Shown: one piece after another, positions 11,679-23,217 of the stretch
How the letters are laid out: each line of letters begins with the position of its first letter
How positions within the stretch are numbered: the stretch's first letter is position 1
NCBI GenBank assembly: GCA_904066235.2
Contig: CAJFCV020000003.1
Span: 11,904,001-11,968,000, forward strand
Direction of reading: 5' to 3'
Length of the DNA stretch: 64,000 nucleotides
Source: Bursaphelenchus xylophilus
Lineage: Eukaryota; Nematoda; Chromadorea; Rhabditida; Aphelenchoididae
Notes under the pieces: model-generated
Told to the model about the DNA's origin: nothing
What the model saw: only the letters and a program-made list of their open reading frames with translations
The model's database searches: none
Program-made: the position numbers and the translations under genes

Positions 11679-14600
11679 TTAGTTTAAAAACCCATCAAGA
11701 TGCGACCGACTCAACGCCGGATTCGCGTTATGGTAATGTCGAAGGTTTGGTGGCGCCGGAGGCAAGTCCATCATGCCCTCCGGTTCATCCAAACTCACTC
11801 CGCCAAAGGTCTTGAGCGGTTGCGTCCGAAAACTGGACAATTCCATTTGAGACTGCGCTGAGCGCAGTTGACGGACCGGCGGAGACTTGTTGGGCGGCGG
11901 AGAGATCCCATCCGGCCCTAGAAGGGTTGAGCTGGTCATCTGAGTGGAGGGAGAGCCAGCCGACCCATTTGGAGATGATTTATTCGACGAGTTTGAGTAG
12001 TGATTAGTTGGCTCGGGTCTGGCTGTCTCAAAGGTGTGGAAATTGTGTTGAGAGGTGGACATTGAGGGATGGGCGTGTCGTTGGACCTAAAAAGGCGTAA
12101 AATTTGAATTTAGAGTGGATTACGGTGGGGGACCTGATCCAGAGGCAAAAAAGTACCATTTTGCTTCCGGGAAGTGTCAAAAATGCGGCAAAATGCGTCC
12201 CTTTCCAACTAAAAAACTCCGTTTTGAAGGGATCCCTCACAAAAAGAGCGGGTGCGCTTCTGAAATCAGTGTTTTTTTTCACTTGGAGAGAGAAGCATTT
12301 TGCCACATTTTTGATACTTCCCGGGTGCAAAATGGTACGTTTTTGCCACTGAATCAGGTCCATCACTGTAACTTGGAATTGAAGGCGCCTAAGAGCCGAT
12401 GAGATTGTGTAGAGTATAAAGAAGACGTTCAGCAGGATTATATGGTAGAAAACGTATCCAAATGCATCAGTGAAGCATTGAAATGCATCCTTTTGCTTCC
12501 TTCTTTGACCGAAAATATTGCTTCGAAATAAGAAGCTGTTTCGGCCAAAGAAGGAGGCATTCGGATGCATTTCCTTGCTTCATTGATGCCTTTGGACCCA
12601 TTTCTGCCACATAATCCTACTGAACGCCTTCTATATACCCTACACAATCTCATCTGCTCTTGTCCGGAGCTCTACTTGCCTGTTGTTTCCCATCGGCGCC
12701 AGTAAAGACGCTCAAGGTGCTTCTGGCAGTTGGCATGGACTTTAGATGACTTAGACTGGACTTTGTCGGTGAATCCTGCCAAATCTGGACATGCCGAGGG
12801 TTGTTCTGATAGATGGAGGCGTTATTAAAGATACCAGCGAGGCTTGTCGTTCCTTGAAGGTGATCTGAAAAGTTGAAAATGAGATTTTTGTCTTGACATT
12901 GATGATTTGGCGTTGTAATCAAAAAATCTTACTATTTTTCGCTCGATGCGCCTTGATAGTACTCCGGCTTGGACTGTTAAGTGATATCTCGCTAGCGTGG
13001 ATCCGGTTCGCTCTCATTGTGCCTCCTCGAATGTCGGCAAACGGTTTGTTCGCATATAAATCATGGTCTTCGTAGTGATCCTCCTCTTCCGGATGAATAG
13101 TATAGTTAACAGGCGACAGCTCGCTCAACGGATCGTTGCTCATGAACAGCGGTTCTTGGTAGACTTGCGACTTGCGGCTGAAGAAGTCCATTCTTGGCGA
13201 TTGCGCGCGATTCTTTGGCCGCTTTCGGACTACTGGCCTCTCTCGGTTCCTTTGCCATTTTCGGCACAATGCGAAGACAATAGCGCAAACTACAGGGATC
13301 AGCAGGACTAATAAGGATAGGAGCAGGAGGAAAGTTCCTCCATGAAGTCCTAGGATTCTCCAGGCGCTAGGCTCATCAACCAGAACTGAAAAGAGACCGT
13401 ATATCGGGGTTCTAATAACCAAATGATTTGTGTTATGGAATGAGATGACTTTTAAATACAGTGACTGACCTGATCCAGTGGCAAGCAATGTACCATTTTG
13501 CATCCGGGAAGTGTAAAAAAATGTGGCAAAATGCCTCCCTCTCCAACTAAAAAAACTCCGTTTTGAAGGGATCCCTCTCAAAAAAGAGAGGGGCGCTTTT
13601 GAAATCGGAGTTTTTTCGCTTGGAGAGGGAGGTATTTTGCCACATTTTTTTGATGCTTCACGGACGCAAAATCGTACTTTTTTTGTCAAAGGATCAGGTC
13701 CGCCACTGTACCAGCGTTTCTACGCTTCTCTTACCGTAGGTTCTTGCGATTCTTGGCCGACTTGACAGTGATCTTCCTGCGCTGTTTTCGGCAAAAATCG
13801 TTATTCGGTATTCTGCTCCAGGCAGTAATTCGTCCAGTAAAACTTCATTGGTTGAGTTGCGGACTCGCGCTTCTTCAACCTCACCGCTCGAGGTGTCCAT
13901 GTAGTTTACAATAAATTTGTCCGGGATATTGTACTTGGTGCCCGTTACATGCTCCCATGAGACCAAAATCGACTCGTGAGAGACAGTTTGGACGCGTGTG
14001 ATTCTTGGAGACAGCGGGATTACCTGTAACACTTGTGGTTAAAGTTTTATGAACCGCTTACCATTTTTGGCTCCACAAATCCCATCCAATCCGTTGGTGG
14101 TGACGAAATTTGATTGAATCCGCCGGTGAAGTGAGCACTCACTCGGAATTGGAACTTCTTTGTTGCGTTGAGCTTCTTCAAGGTGGTGGCTCGCACATGC
14201 GCTGGGACTCGGTCAGCTTCTGTCCACAAAGTCGAGGAATTCTCAATTAGAGGGTCCTTTTGACGGATTTCAACGACAAATTCTCGAAGATAGGCGTGTT
14301 TCTCATGGGATGCCTGGAAATTGATGGGTCTTAGACTGCTTTTGAGTTTTTACTTACCTTCACTGACCACTGAACTCTCGCATTGTGATCCGCGTCCATG
14401 AAGATCACAGGTTTTGCGACTTCAAAAGAGATAAAGTCGGTAGTGTCTTCTTTGGAGCTGGCTGGAGGTGGTATGGGTTTTGGGACGGTTCCTTGCGCTG
14501 CAACTGATAATCTTGCGCTCTGTCGGCTTTGATGAGCACCAGAAGCATCGCTGACTTCACACGTATAGAGGCCGGCATCGGTCTCAGCGACACCCACGAT

Positions 14601-16885
14601 CTCCAACGAAGCTGTTCCGACAATTCGGAGTCGTCTGTTTCCCGCGATGTCTAGGTAGTTGCCGTCTGAAAAGGGTTTAGTTAGACGTGGAAATAGCGGC
14701 GAATAGAATCAAGAGGACGAAAGTTACCCTTTAGCCATCTAATTCTAAGGTCATCAACCCCCAACGGAATGCAAATTAATTGAACTCTGGTTCCCATTGA
14801 TCTCGTTGCGTTGGCGGGTCCTTGAACAATCAAGTTCGGGCGGACATTCAGTCTTTTGTCCACGTACAGGTTCATTGATCGGCCCCGCTCCAAACCAGGG
14901 CCGTAAATCTCGGCCTCTTCCATTGCAGGCCGAGATATACACTGAACACTTCCGGAGAGCGGATGATTTGACTTCAACGTCACATTGATTGGATTGGTAT
15001 AGAAATTTGTTTGCGCCGGAACTCCCATCTCTTCCATGGCGTCGATCAACGCGAGCCCATTCACATAGACCATTGGGATTTCGTACCAAAGATTATGAGC
15101 GTAGCAGGATAGCTGCCACGACTTGTCGTGGACTTGTTGAGCTAGCATTAGGCGGACGTTGGTTGGAGCGTGAACTATGAGACGGTATGTGATTGTTGGA
15201 TGATCTGGTCGTCGAAGTTCGTTGTCGTCATGAGCTTTTAGGCCGTGACAAACGTAGTCGTCCGAATCATCAACGGTAACGTGCTGAAAGGACGGCGTTA
15301 TTCGTACAGTAGCGGACCTGATCCAGTGGCAAAAAACATACCATTTTGGATACGGGAAGTATCAACACATGTAGCAAAATGCCTCCCTCTCCAAGTGAAG
15401 CATTTTGCCACATTTTTTGATACTTCCCGGATGCAAAATGATATGTTTTTTGCCACTGGATCAGTTCCGTCACTGTAATAGGGGGTATTTTCTTACCTTT
15501 ATCCGCAGATTGCCCCAGATCTGTCTGACTCTCGCTCTGTCATCATCAATGGACACGTCGGACATTGAGAAGTCCGGTTTGTTCCATCGAATCACGGCAT
15601 CCGATATAACGCACTCTAGAATTGCAGTTTGACCTGCCACAACGTGATATTCAATCGGTTCTGCTGATTTGTTCAACTTGGGATACACAATGACCGGTTT
15701 TTTGGGCTGATCTGGCCTTCGGAAGCGGATTCCCGGTTCGACCAAAAGTTCCATCGGTTTTGGTGCGGCTCGGGTTAGGTTCATGTAGGGGTTGCGGACC
15801 ATACAATAGTACTTTCCAGCGTCTACGGGCTGAGTAAGAGCGATTTGTAGGCCAGTTGGAGTGGAGATGAACCGTTGGTTTCCAGTTCGGCCAAGTTGGA
15901 CACCTTCATGACCTTGTTTCTCGAACCAGATCTCGGGTGGACCTAAAGAATATGGTTTAGAACGCTTGTTATGGATCAATCTCCTTTCTTATTGTCTGAT
16001 TTCGGAGATGCAGTTGTTCGCTTACCCGGTACAACATCAGGAAGTCCTAAACATGGCAATCTGGCCACTTCTCCCGCTTTCACTCGTATCTTTTCGGTTG
16101 CGTATCGCTCAAACTTGGTTATCCTCGCTCGTCGCAGTTTTAGAGGTGCCGAGACGAGCCTGCTGTTGATTGTCGTATCATGCGCCAGATTGACGTTCCT
16201 CACAATCGAAGAGCATTGGTACTCGCCTTCCGCGAAATGAGTGGCCTTCAGGACTTTTAGACTGAAATTTCAGATTTTTTTTGATTTCTCAGGCTGTAAA
16301 AGGATGTCTACTCAAAGAATAAGATACTAAGAGTGACGGACCTGATCCAGTGGCAAAAAACGTATCATTTTGAATCCGGGAAGTATCAAAAAATGTGGCA
16401 AAATACCTCCCTCTCCAACTAAAAAGACTCCGTTTTGAAGGGCTCCCTCACAAAAAGAGCTGGCGGGCTTTTGAAATCGGAGTTTTTTCACATGGAAAGG
16501 GAGGTATTTTGCTACATTTTTTGAAGCTTTCCGGATGCCAAATGGTACGATTTTTGCCACTGGATCAGGTCCGTCACTGTAGGTAATCTTCAGCCTACAT
16601 TCCATCATTTTCGACCAGCTCGGGATGATCCTCCACCAGCTCTTTGATCGGCGTCCCATCTTTCATCCAATAAGTTCTATCGAGCGATGTGCTGGCCCAT
16701 TCTCCGTTTGGGTCGTACAATTTACAGTCTAATTGGGTGACCCGAGATCGTAGTAAGTAGGTGGAATTGGTCGAAACTATCAGCTCGGGAAGTTTGAAGA
16801 TCCCTCCGCCTTTGAAACAGGAGACTGTGGAGGAAAGGAGCAATAGTATTGCTGATAATTTGATGGCTTGTAGCATTGCTGACAT
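11679..16885 (-). CDS. Ig/FN3 single-pass cell-adhesion receptor, 10 exons, 1139 aa
   Basis: Exons: 16885-16599, 16261-16026, 15942-15497, 15283-14728, 14665-14358, 14313-14062, 14023-13735, 13385-12933, 12864-12680, 12086-11679; all phases close. A signal peptide is present (LSAILLLLSSTVSC). About five Ig-like domains follow, seen as Cys/Trp/YxC sets such as GEYQCSS, AGKYYCMV, DDYVCHG and AGLYTCEV. Two FN3 modules (around ILVSWEHV and AEYRITIFAENSAG) precede a TM helix (FLLLLSLLVLLIPVVCAIVF, about residues 808-830) and a ~300-aa Ser/Pro-rich cytoplasmic tail. It looks like an L1CAM-like or IGCM-type neuronal adhesion protein, but I see no FIGQY ankyrin motif in the tail and do not assign a symbol. 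A GC-AG intron lies between exons 9 and 10. Introns 1, 3, 7 and 9 contain family A MITEs. The start could also be Met at 16876. Confidence 0.85.
12121..12370. repeat. Family A foldback MITE, copy A3 (intron 9)
   Basis: Begins TACGGTGGGGGACC and ends GGTCCATCACTGTA, with TA on both sides. Full-length self-complementary element inside the GC-AG intron of the Ig/FN3 gene. Confidence 0.8.
12391..12662. repeat. Foldback element L (intron 9)
   Basis: Terminal inverted repeats of about 60 bp with few mismatches, starting AAGAGCCGATGAGATTGTG on the left and ending CAATCTCATCTGCTCTT on the right. The interior is also largely self-complementary around GAAGCTGTTTC. It is unrelated to family A, and its right end is about 16 nt from the GC splice donor. 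No clear TSD. Confidence 0.7.
13457..13710. repeat. Family A foldback MITE, copy A4 (intron 7)
   Basis: TA-CAGTGACTGACC on the left and GGTCCGCCACTG-TA on the right; self-complementary over about 250 bp. Removing it leaves a ~95-nt intron. Confidence 0.85.
15305..15477. repeat. Family A foldback MITE, short copy A5 (intron 3)
   Basis: TA-CAGTAGCGGACC to CCGTCACTG-TA. This is an internally deleted 173-bp copy that fills most of a 213-bp intron; the remaining 40 nt is the size of a minimal nematode intron. Confidence 0.85.
16328..16581. repeat. Family A foldback MITE, copy A6 (intron 1)
   Basis: TA-AGAGTGACGGACC to GGTCCGTCACTG-TA, about 254 bp and self-complementary, in the first intron of the Ig/FN3 gene. 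Confidence 0.85.
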
Positions 16886-17016
16886 TAGAAGGAGCTACTC
16901 ACAATATAAGAACTTTGAAAACGCTGTCATTGAAGATCTGAAATTGTCGAATCTTTGTTTAGAAGTGGTGTAAACGATAAGTCTTTCATAAAAATTTCGC
17001 GACACAGAATCTTCTT

Positions 17017-17124
17017 TAGTCTGTCGGGAAAATAATGTGGATTTGTCATAGAAAATTTTGTCGTTGCAAAGCGATGTTGGACAATTCCAAGGTCCCAAAA
17101 ATCCACATTATTTTCCCGACACGC
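17017..17124. repeat. Family B MITE, B2 subtype
   Basis: Ends GTCTGTCGGGAAAATAATG and CATTATTTTCCCGAC. The core begins TGGATTTGTC, which defines subtype B2. Short copy upstream of the Ig/FN3 start; the right end is partly lost. Confidence 0.75.
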
Positions 17125-17714
17125 CTCAGTCTTTATAAAGCCCCCATAATTTACGAATTTTACCCCAAGCCCGCAAAATTCCCCGCGGAGATGCGTTCTA
17201 AACGACGTGCGCGGTGTCGCGACATGGCATCTAGGCGCGCGCATTTGTTCGCCTTAGAATGATGACTCAACTTGGCCATGCAAAGAGATTGCCCATCAGA
17301 TATCGCTATCGAGGAAAGCGGATTGTAATAAAGGGCGTTCTGTTAGGGTGGATTAGGAAATGCGGGGATGGAGGAAAGACGAGGGTACCCAGAGGGTAAA
17401 GTTCAAGTCTTTTAAGGATCAATACACAAAAGAGTAATAGTTTATAGGACCATAGAAGAATTTCAGTTTACAGAAGAGGTGTTCGAAGTGTGAAGCATCG
17501 TTTCTGAAGAAATTTGGCGCGAATTAAGACCAAAGTTTTTTGAGGCATATCTGAGATTGCTATCTACAGTTCCTTGCAGAAAAAACCAAGGGTTTCAACC
17601 AAGAAAAGGCAAAAATTTGACAGGTATTTTCATGTTGAGAAGCCGTAGAGCAGCTTTCTGAAAATTAAAGCCTTTGTATGACAAACAATTTCAAGGGTAC
17701 GAAGAGTCAATTTT

Positions 17715-18030
17715 AGGCTAGCAAGCGAAGTTACTACCTTTAAATTTTGTACACATGTCAGGCATAGGCCAGATATTAATTCCTGAAAGTTTTAGCTCGC
17801 GCTTTAGACCCTGCGGCGAGATATTACAAAAACTTTTGCTGCCGAGAGAGTACGCAAAATGCGAAGAGCGGACAGAGAAAAAACTTTTTGGCCATAAAGT
17901 TTTTGCTTTTTTCGCGCTGAAAAAGTATTTTTTTTGGAGAGATATTAGCACTAACTAGTAAGGTAGAAATATTCTAAATTTGTCCCAAGTTTGATCAAAA
18001 TCTGAGCGTTGCACTTGAGGTACTTCACCT
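17715..18030. repeat. Family E element, partial
   Basis: Carries the family E core (GAGAGAGTACGC and an AGAGCGGACAGAG-like segment) and the right end CAAAATCTGAGCGTTGCACTTG. The left terminal ~40 bp is missing or diverged. Confidence 0.6.
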
Positions 18031-18502
18031 GGAAAATTAACCTCGATTTAACGAAACTTGTATATATTGAATAATTTTCTTCCTTTGGCATTCTTTGTAC
18101 ATACAGATGTTTGACTGTAGTTCTAAACAGAACAAACTAAACTCTATTATATTACGGCACCCAACCCACGCTATACCCCACGCCAAACTCAATTACGGTA
18201 CCCAAACCCCACACCAGACATCCTGTGACCCCCGCATAATCCCAGTTCAGAAACGTTTTTACCACTCCCTCAAGTATAATGCATTCGAATGGGTTGTCAT
18301 CCTCGTTTTGAAATGTCCCAAAGCCCCTCCACGAAAGATTGAAATCTCGCGCATTTCATTCTCCGACAGTCAAAACAGCTTAAACTTGGGGGCATTCTTG
18401 AGAATCGAGAAATTTGAATAAATTTGAATAAAAAATATCAAAACGGAAAAATTAAGGGTTTTCAAGAAATAATTGAGTAAAATACGGGTTGAAATGACAA
18501 TG

Positions 18503-18659
18503 CCAGTTTGTCGGGAAAATAATGAGCACTCTGTCGCAGCGGAAATCGCATCGCCGCCGAGAAAATGAATTGTGTCGCGGCAAAATCAAATTTCTTTTCA
18601 CTTCAGCGACGCGATCGGCGCAGCGACTTTGTGCTCATTATTTTCCCGACAGACTGATA
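18503..18659. repeat. Family B MITE, B1 subtype
   Basis: TIR GTTTGTCGGGAAAATAATGAG at left and CTCATTATTTTCCCGACAG at right, ending ACTGATA. B1 core with AGCACTCTGTCGCA and GAAAATGAATTGTGTCG. Confidence 0.85.
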
Positions 18660-18689
18660 TTACGTTTTTTTTCCATAAAGTTCGCAGAC

Positions 18690-19210
18690 ATTTTGTCGAG
18701 AAAGCTTTTGTACTGTCCATTTGACCTTGTGCACTGTGCAATGAAAATCATCGCAACGCGTTGCAACGCGTCGCAACTACGTTGCAACGTAAACTTTTTT
18801 TTAACCTCGTCGCCGCAAATTTTGCGCCTGCGACAATTTCTTGCACGGTGCAAGGCAAACTGTTGTTTTGCGCACCGTGCAAAAACGTTAAAATGCACTG
18901 TGCGCCTCAACAGAAGTGGAGGGTTTAGTCTTTGCACTGTGCAGAAAAAGTCAGGGTGCGAGCGACACCCGAAAAGAGCCGCACGGTGCAAAAAAGCAAG
19001 GACAAAAACAAGGCAAAATGCACTGTGCGCCGCAAAAGAAGGGGAGGGTTTGGCCTTTGCACTGTGCAGAAAAAGTCAGGGTGCGAGCGACACCCGAAAA
19101 AACTTATTGCACGGTGCAAAAACAAAAAATTGCACAGTGCAAGACGAACTTTTGTTTTCGCACAGTGCATGTCGCCGAAATCGCTCCAGCGACTTCGCAA
19201 ACGGAAAAAC
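18690..19210. repeat. Family C region with GCACNGTGC words
   Basis: About a dozen GCAC(A/T/C/G)GTGC nonamers, spaced irregularly and joined by A-rich linkers. It includes a 125-bp tandem duplication (see separate entry). Outer ends are not clearly delimited. Confidence 0.6.
18895..19144. repeat. Tandem duplication, 125-bp period, two units
   Basis: The segment starting GCACTGTGCGCC recurs after exactly 125 bp (18895 and 19020). Both units carry GGAGGGTTT, TTTGCACTGTGCAG and GTCAGGGTGCGAGCGACACC in the same order. Confidence 0.75.
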
Positions 19211-20229
19211 AGTGTAAAGTTAGCCAAGGCACCTCCAAAAAAGTCTCGTTCGCATCCGAAAAACAATTATTTTTATATATTTTTCGAGGTGAAAATCCCG
19301 TTTAATCCCCTTTTCACACAATCGTTTGCAGCCCGATCAACGAAAATCTTTGAATAGAACTGGAAATCGCGCCCTTTCTTATAGCTCATTCCCAAAGTAA
19401 TTCGTGATTACAATGCGCGAAAAAAAGGCTTTCTGGACAAAGATCGCGGCTAAAATCATGTTCAAAAAGTCCAAAAAACGGGATTTTTCGAAAAAATTAC
19501 GTGCCAAATCGGCGAAAAATTTGTTTTGCTCAACAATTTCGATCATGCGATGAGCAAGGAAAAGAACGGTCACTTCAAAAACACCCATCTTCATTTCAAA
19601 TTTTCAAGGAAATTACAGCAAAAAGAGGGGCCGCCAAAAAAGGAATTCTCATCGAAAAAAGCGATTAGAACGCGATAAATGGTCTTACAATAATAAAAGC
19701 GCGCCGAAATTAAATATTTATTTCGATGATTTGCCTCAGGGGATTTTGAATTTTTTTGGGGAAATCGGGATTTTTTGATTTTTAAGGCAAAATAAGGGCG
19801 AAATTAGAGTTAAAACGGAAAAATTAGGCCAAAAATCGATTAAAAAGTTGTTTTAGATACTAAAAAACAATAAATTTTTTTATGAAAAATCGAGATTTTT
19901 TGGTTTTTAAGGCAAAATAAGGTCAAAATTAGGATGAAAATGCAAAAAATGGGCTAAAAATCTACTAAAAAGTTGCTCTAGATCCTAAAAAAATAGTCTC
20001 GAAAATACGAAAGAGCCCCTGGAAATACCCCAAGTCCAACAAAGTGCGAAAATGTTTGGTAATTTTGTATTCCGCGCAAAATTCCCGCACTTTCTTGGAG
20101 GAATTCTCCCTCCGATCGCGTGAGAATTTAATCTGCGCTCGACTAGAAGTCGGATTGACATTGAATATTCATTAATTACATGGGAAATGGAGTGAAATCT
20201 GGAGGGGAAACAAATTTGAGGTGTTTAAG

Positions 20230-20875
20230 AGGGATTTTCCGTGATAAAATCGGTGAAAAATTAATAAAAAGTTATCGAAAAGTGATGAAATGGCTTGAAA
20301 TTTGATTATCATCAGTTTTTGAGAGATTTTTCGGGAAAGAATCAGTCGAAATTTCCTGAAAAAAAAACGGTCGAAAGTGATGAAATGGTTTGAAATTTGA
20401 TTATCATCAGTTTTTGAGAGACTTTCCGGGAAAAAATCAGTCGAAATTGCCTGAAAAAACGGTCGAAAAGTGTCCAAATACCTCAAATTTTGATTATCAT
20501 CAGTTTTTGAGAGCTTTTCCGAGAGAAAATTGGTCAAAAGTACCCGAAAAAGCGGTCGAAAAGTGTTGAAATTCCTTGAAATTTTCATAGTCATCACTTT
20601 TTAAGAGATTTTTCAAGAAAAAATTGGTCAAAAAGTTGCTAAAAAGCTGCCGAAAAGTGTCCAAATACTTCAAATTTTGATTATCATCAGTTTTTGAGAG
20701 ATTTTCAGAGAAAAAAATCGGTCAAAAAGTTACTAAAAGCCTTAAAAGTGTTGAAATGCCTTGAAATTGTGATTATCATGATTTTTGAGAGATTTTCCGA
20801 GAAAAAATCAGTGAAAATTTACCGAAAAAGCGGTCGAAAAGTATGAAAATGCCTAGAAATTTGATCATCATTTTC
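20230..20875. repeat. Minisatellite, ~93-bp period, about 7 units
   Basis: GATTATCATCAGTTTTTGAG or close variants start at 20304, 20399, 20492, ~20586, 20679, 20771 and 20863, i.e. steps of 95, 93, 94, 93, 92 and 92. Each unit also has a GAGAAAAAATCAGT-like and a CGGTCGAAAAGTG segment. No open frame runs through all units. Confidence 0.85.
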
Positions 20876-21411
20876 TGCGACTTCTTACCATTGGCAATTT
20901 TCCAAAAAAATCGAAAAATTCCTTTGTCTCCCCCTTGAAATTCATAGCTATTTCCATGTCCGCGCCTCGAGACGATTCCCCGTCTTTTTGCGTCAAATCA
21001 AACGAGAAAATTTGCATGCGGAAGACTTGCGCTCCCGTCTCTCTATGCAAATTTAAACATCATTTTGACTTCTTCGCCCGATCTCCATGGGAGTTTTAAT
21101 GAACAAAGAGCGCGCGAGGGGTTCCAAACCCAACATGCGACCGCTCTTCCAGTCGATTTGAATCGATTTCACGGGTCATTATTGAGGGAATGCGACCGAA
21201 ATATTGTATTTTTGGCACACACAATGGTGTGAGAGGAGGGGATTTGGAAGTGCAGGTTGAGGTTATACAGGTTGCCAATGAAAAATAAAACGCTGAGCCC
21301 CAGACCCAATTGGGTGTTTGATGCATTTTAGGCAATGGTTGGTAATTGTTCGGTTTTAAAATTCATTGTTAAAAACAAACAAATATGTTATACCTCGTAA
21401 TGAATGCAATA

Positions 21412-21603
21412 TAGTCCGTTCGTAAAGTCGCTGGAATGATTTCGGCGACGCGCACTGTGCACGAAAACTCAGGGTGCGGGCAACAGCCCAAAAAAGCCTA
21501 TTGCACTGTGCAAAAAGCCAAAATTTGCACAGTGCAAAGTGAACTTTCGATTTCGCGGGGCGAATGTCGCCGAAAACATTCCAGCGACTTTACGAACGGA
21601 CTA
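21412..21603. repeat. Family C foldback, complete copy with TA TSD
   Basis: TA-GTCCGTTCGTAAAGTCGC at the left and its complement CGACTTTACGAACGGAC-TA at the right, with TIRs over 40 bp. The interior holds three GCACNGTGC words. This is the best-delimited copy of the GTCCGTTCG-ended branch. Confidence 0.8.
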
Positions 21604-21727
21604 GTAGTTATATTTATGGCCCGCCCCTTGGCGCAGCCCGGCCCCAACCGAGCGAATTTGAAGGGGGCTGCACTCTTCCGTGGTCACGTCGCGACTTTCG
21701 GCCCGGCTCTGCCCCAAGCCATGTCTA
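21604..21727. repeat. Degenerate GC-rich element G fragment
   Basis: GGCCCGCCCC and GGCCCGGCTC tracts ending in GCCATGTCTA, the terminal signature of element G. It is heavily decayed and abuts the family C copy. Confidence 0.5.
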
Positions 21728-21739
21728 TTGCAGAGAGGA

Positions 21740-21990
21740 AAAATATTTACAAAAAAAAATTAAATTTTTCAACTCAAAACTGGCAACGATATGGCCAAAA
21801 AGTTCTTTTCTCTAACCGCTCTCCGCATTTCGCCTGCTCCCCTGGTCCTAAAGATCGTTGAATATCTCTGCGACGACAGCAAAGCCCGAGCTAAAATTTT
21901 CAGGGATTCTTCACTGTTATAGGTAAAGTAAGTACACAAAATTTCCCGAAAATCTAAGCCTCCTACTAATAGCTTACCGTTCATCCCAAA
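21740..21990. repeat. Family E element, partial
   Basis: Contains the family E core in reverse (CCAAAAAGTTCTTTTCTC, CCGCTCTCCGCATTTCGC). Neither conserved end is intact. Confidence 0.5.
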
Positions 21991-22734
21991 GAACAAGGAT
22001 AATATCAAAAAAATCGTATTTTGTCGATTAATTTACCAAAATTCGAGTGCACAAAAAACCTCTTGCAAAACAATGTAAGATTAATCCCACTTGCCCCGAA
22101 TCCTCGACAAAAAAAAATAAATAGCGCCTCTCCTTTTTCGGGTATTGTCAGTTTCCGAACCGATCACGCAATCACAACGCAACGAGGAGGAATATTACCC
22201 GGACGGGGAAACAAGTTGTTTTGCATCTCCAGGAATGCTCTCCCGCAGAGATCAGAGGGGAATAATGAGGCAAGCAGGGAGCTGGGGAGGATGTTGTTCC
22301 TACAGCGCCGGAGATTTATGGTTTACAAAGAGGATGGGGCGGAGGACTTTATTGCTCATTAATTAGGCTGGCGGTTGTAATACGGTGAGCTCTGGGACAT
22401 AGGATTTAGATTTTAAAGGCAAAAAGATAACTTTTAGATCGTTGAATATCTCGGCTGTCTCTTTAGAATAACAACTACAACTTTTAGGGATACTTTTTTG
22501 GCCTATCTGGCTTGTCCATGTAAAATTTGAAGGACAAGTCTGACATTACCTAGACTTGGTAATATTAAGCAGCAGGAGGTGGACCTTGTGCGGCCTTGTC
22601 ATATACGATTTCAAAGCGCTTTATCTGAGCTTCAAACCAGTATATCGAACATACTGCGTAATGCGCTTCAAAGCTTACAAGAATTCGCACAAATTGACGA
22701 CCCAAAAATTTGCAAGACTTATGGGACACACTAA

Positions 22735-22893
22735 TATCAGTCTGTCGGAAAAATAACGGCGGATCGTCGCAGCAAAATGTCTCGCCTCGCCGCTGTCGCG
22801 CACCAAATCCCCAGCCGCGGCTTGCAGTCGCAAAGCGATGATGGGCGATTCGGAGGCGCGACGATCCGCCGTTATTTTTCCGACAGACTGATA
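22735..22893. repeat. Family B MITE, B3 subtype
   Basis: TA-TCAGTCTGTCGG left and CCGACAGACTGA-TA right, but the sub-terminal sequence is AAAAATAACGGCGGATCGTC and its complement. This distinct core defines subtype B3; a second copy lies at 50894-51053. Confidence 0.85.
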
Positions 22894-22981
22894 TAAAATG
22901 TTTGATTCTAATGAGAAATAACTTTATGTGACAGCACATTGAGTGGGATTTTTTGACTTTGATAAACCATAAGGCTTTATT

Positions 22982-23117
22982 TATCAGTCTGTCGCATCGA
23001 AAATCGCATCGCCGCTGAGAAAATGAAATGTGTCGCAGCAAAATTGAATTGCTTTTAACTTTAGCAACGCGATTGGCCCAGCGACTTTGTGCTCATTATT
23101 TTTCCGGCAGACTGATA
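22982..23117. repeat. Family B MITE, B1 with internal deletion of the left TIR
   Basis: Left end reads TATCAGTCTGTCGCATCG, so about 22 bp between the two CTGTCG words (GGGAAAATAATGAGCACT region) are missing, probably by recombination between them. Right end complete (GACTGATA with one substitution). Confidence 0.75.
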
Positions 23118-23217
23118 AAACATTTATTCGCAACAGTTCCCCACACCCCGCAGCTCATCATACCCTGCATGACATAAAGAAATATGGATTTGTCGCAGCA
23201 AATTTTTAAGCTTTTTT

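Larger units (their letters stand above)
12087..12679 (-). other. Non-canonical GC-AG intron of the Ig/FN3 gene
   Basis: The only donor that keeps frame is CAG|GCAAGT, with GC at 12679-12678; the acceptor is TTTTTAG|GTC. The rest of the donor matches the consensus perfectly, as expected for GC donors. The 593-bp intron holds two MITEs of different families (A3 and L). Without them it would be about 70 nt. Confidence 0.75.

Noticed and set aside
18522..19305. Long ORFs rich in Cys, Arg and Lys through the family B/C copies
   Set aside because: Open only because GCACNGTGC and AAAA linkers avoid stops; similar peptides appear in several frames and loci.
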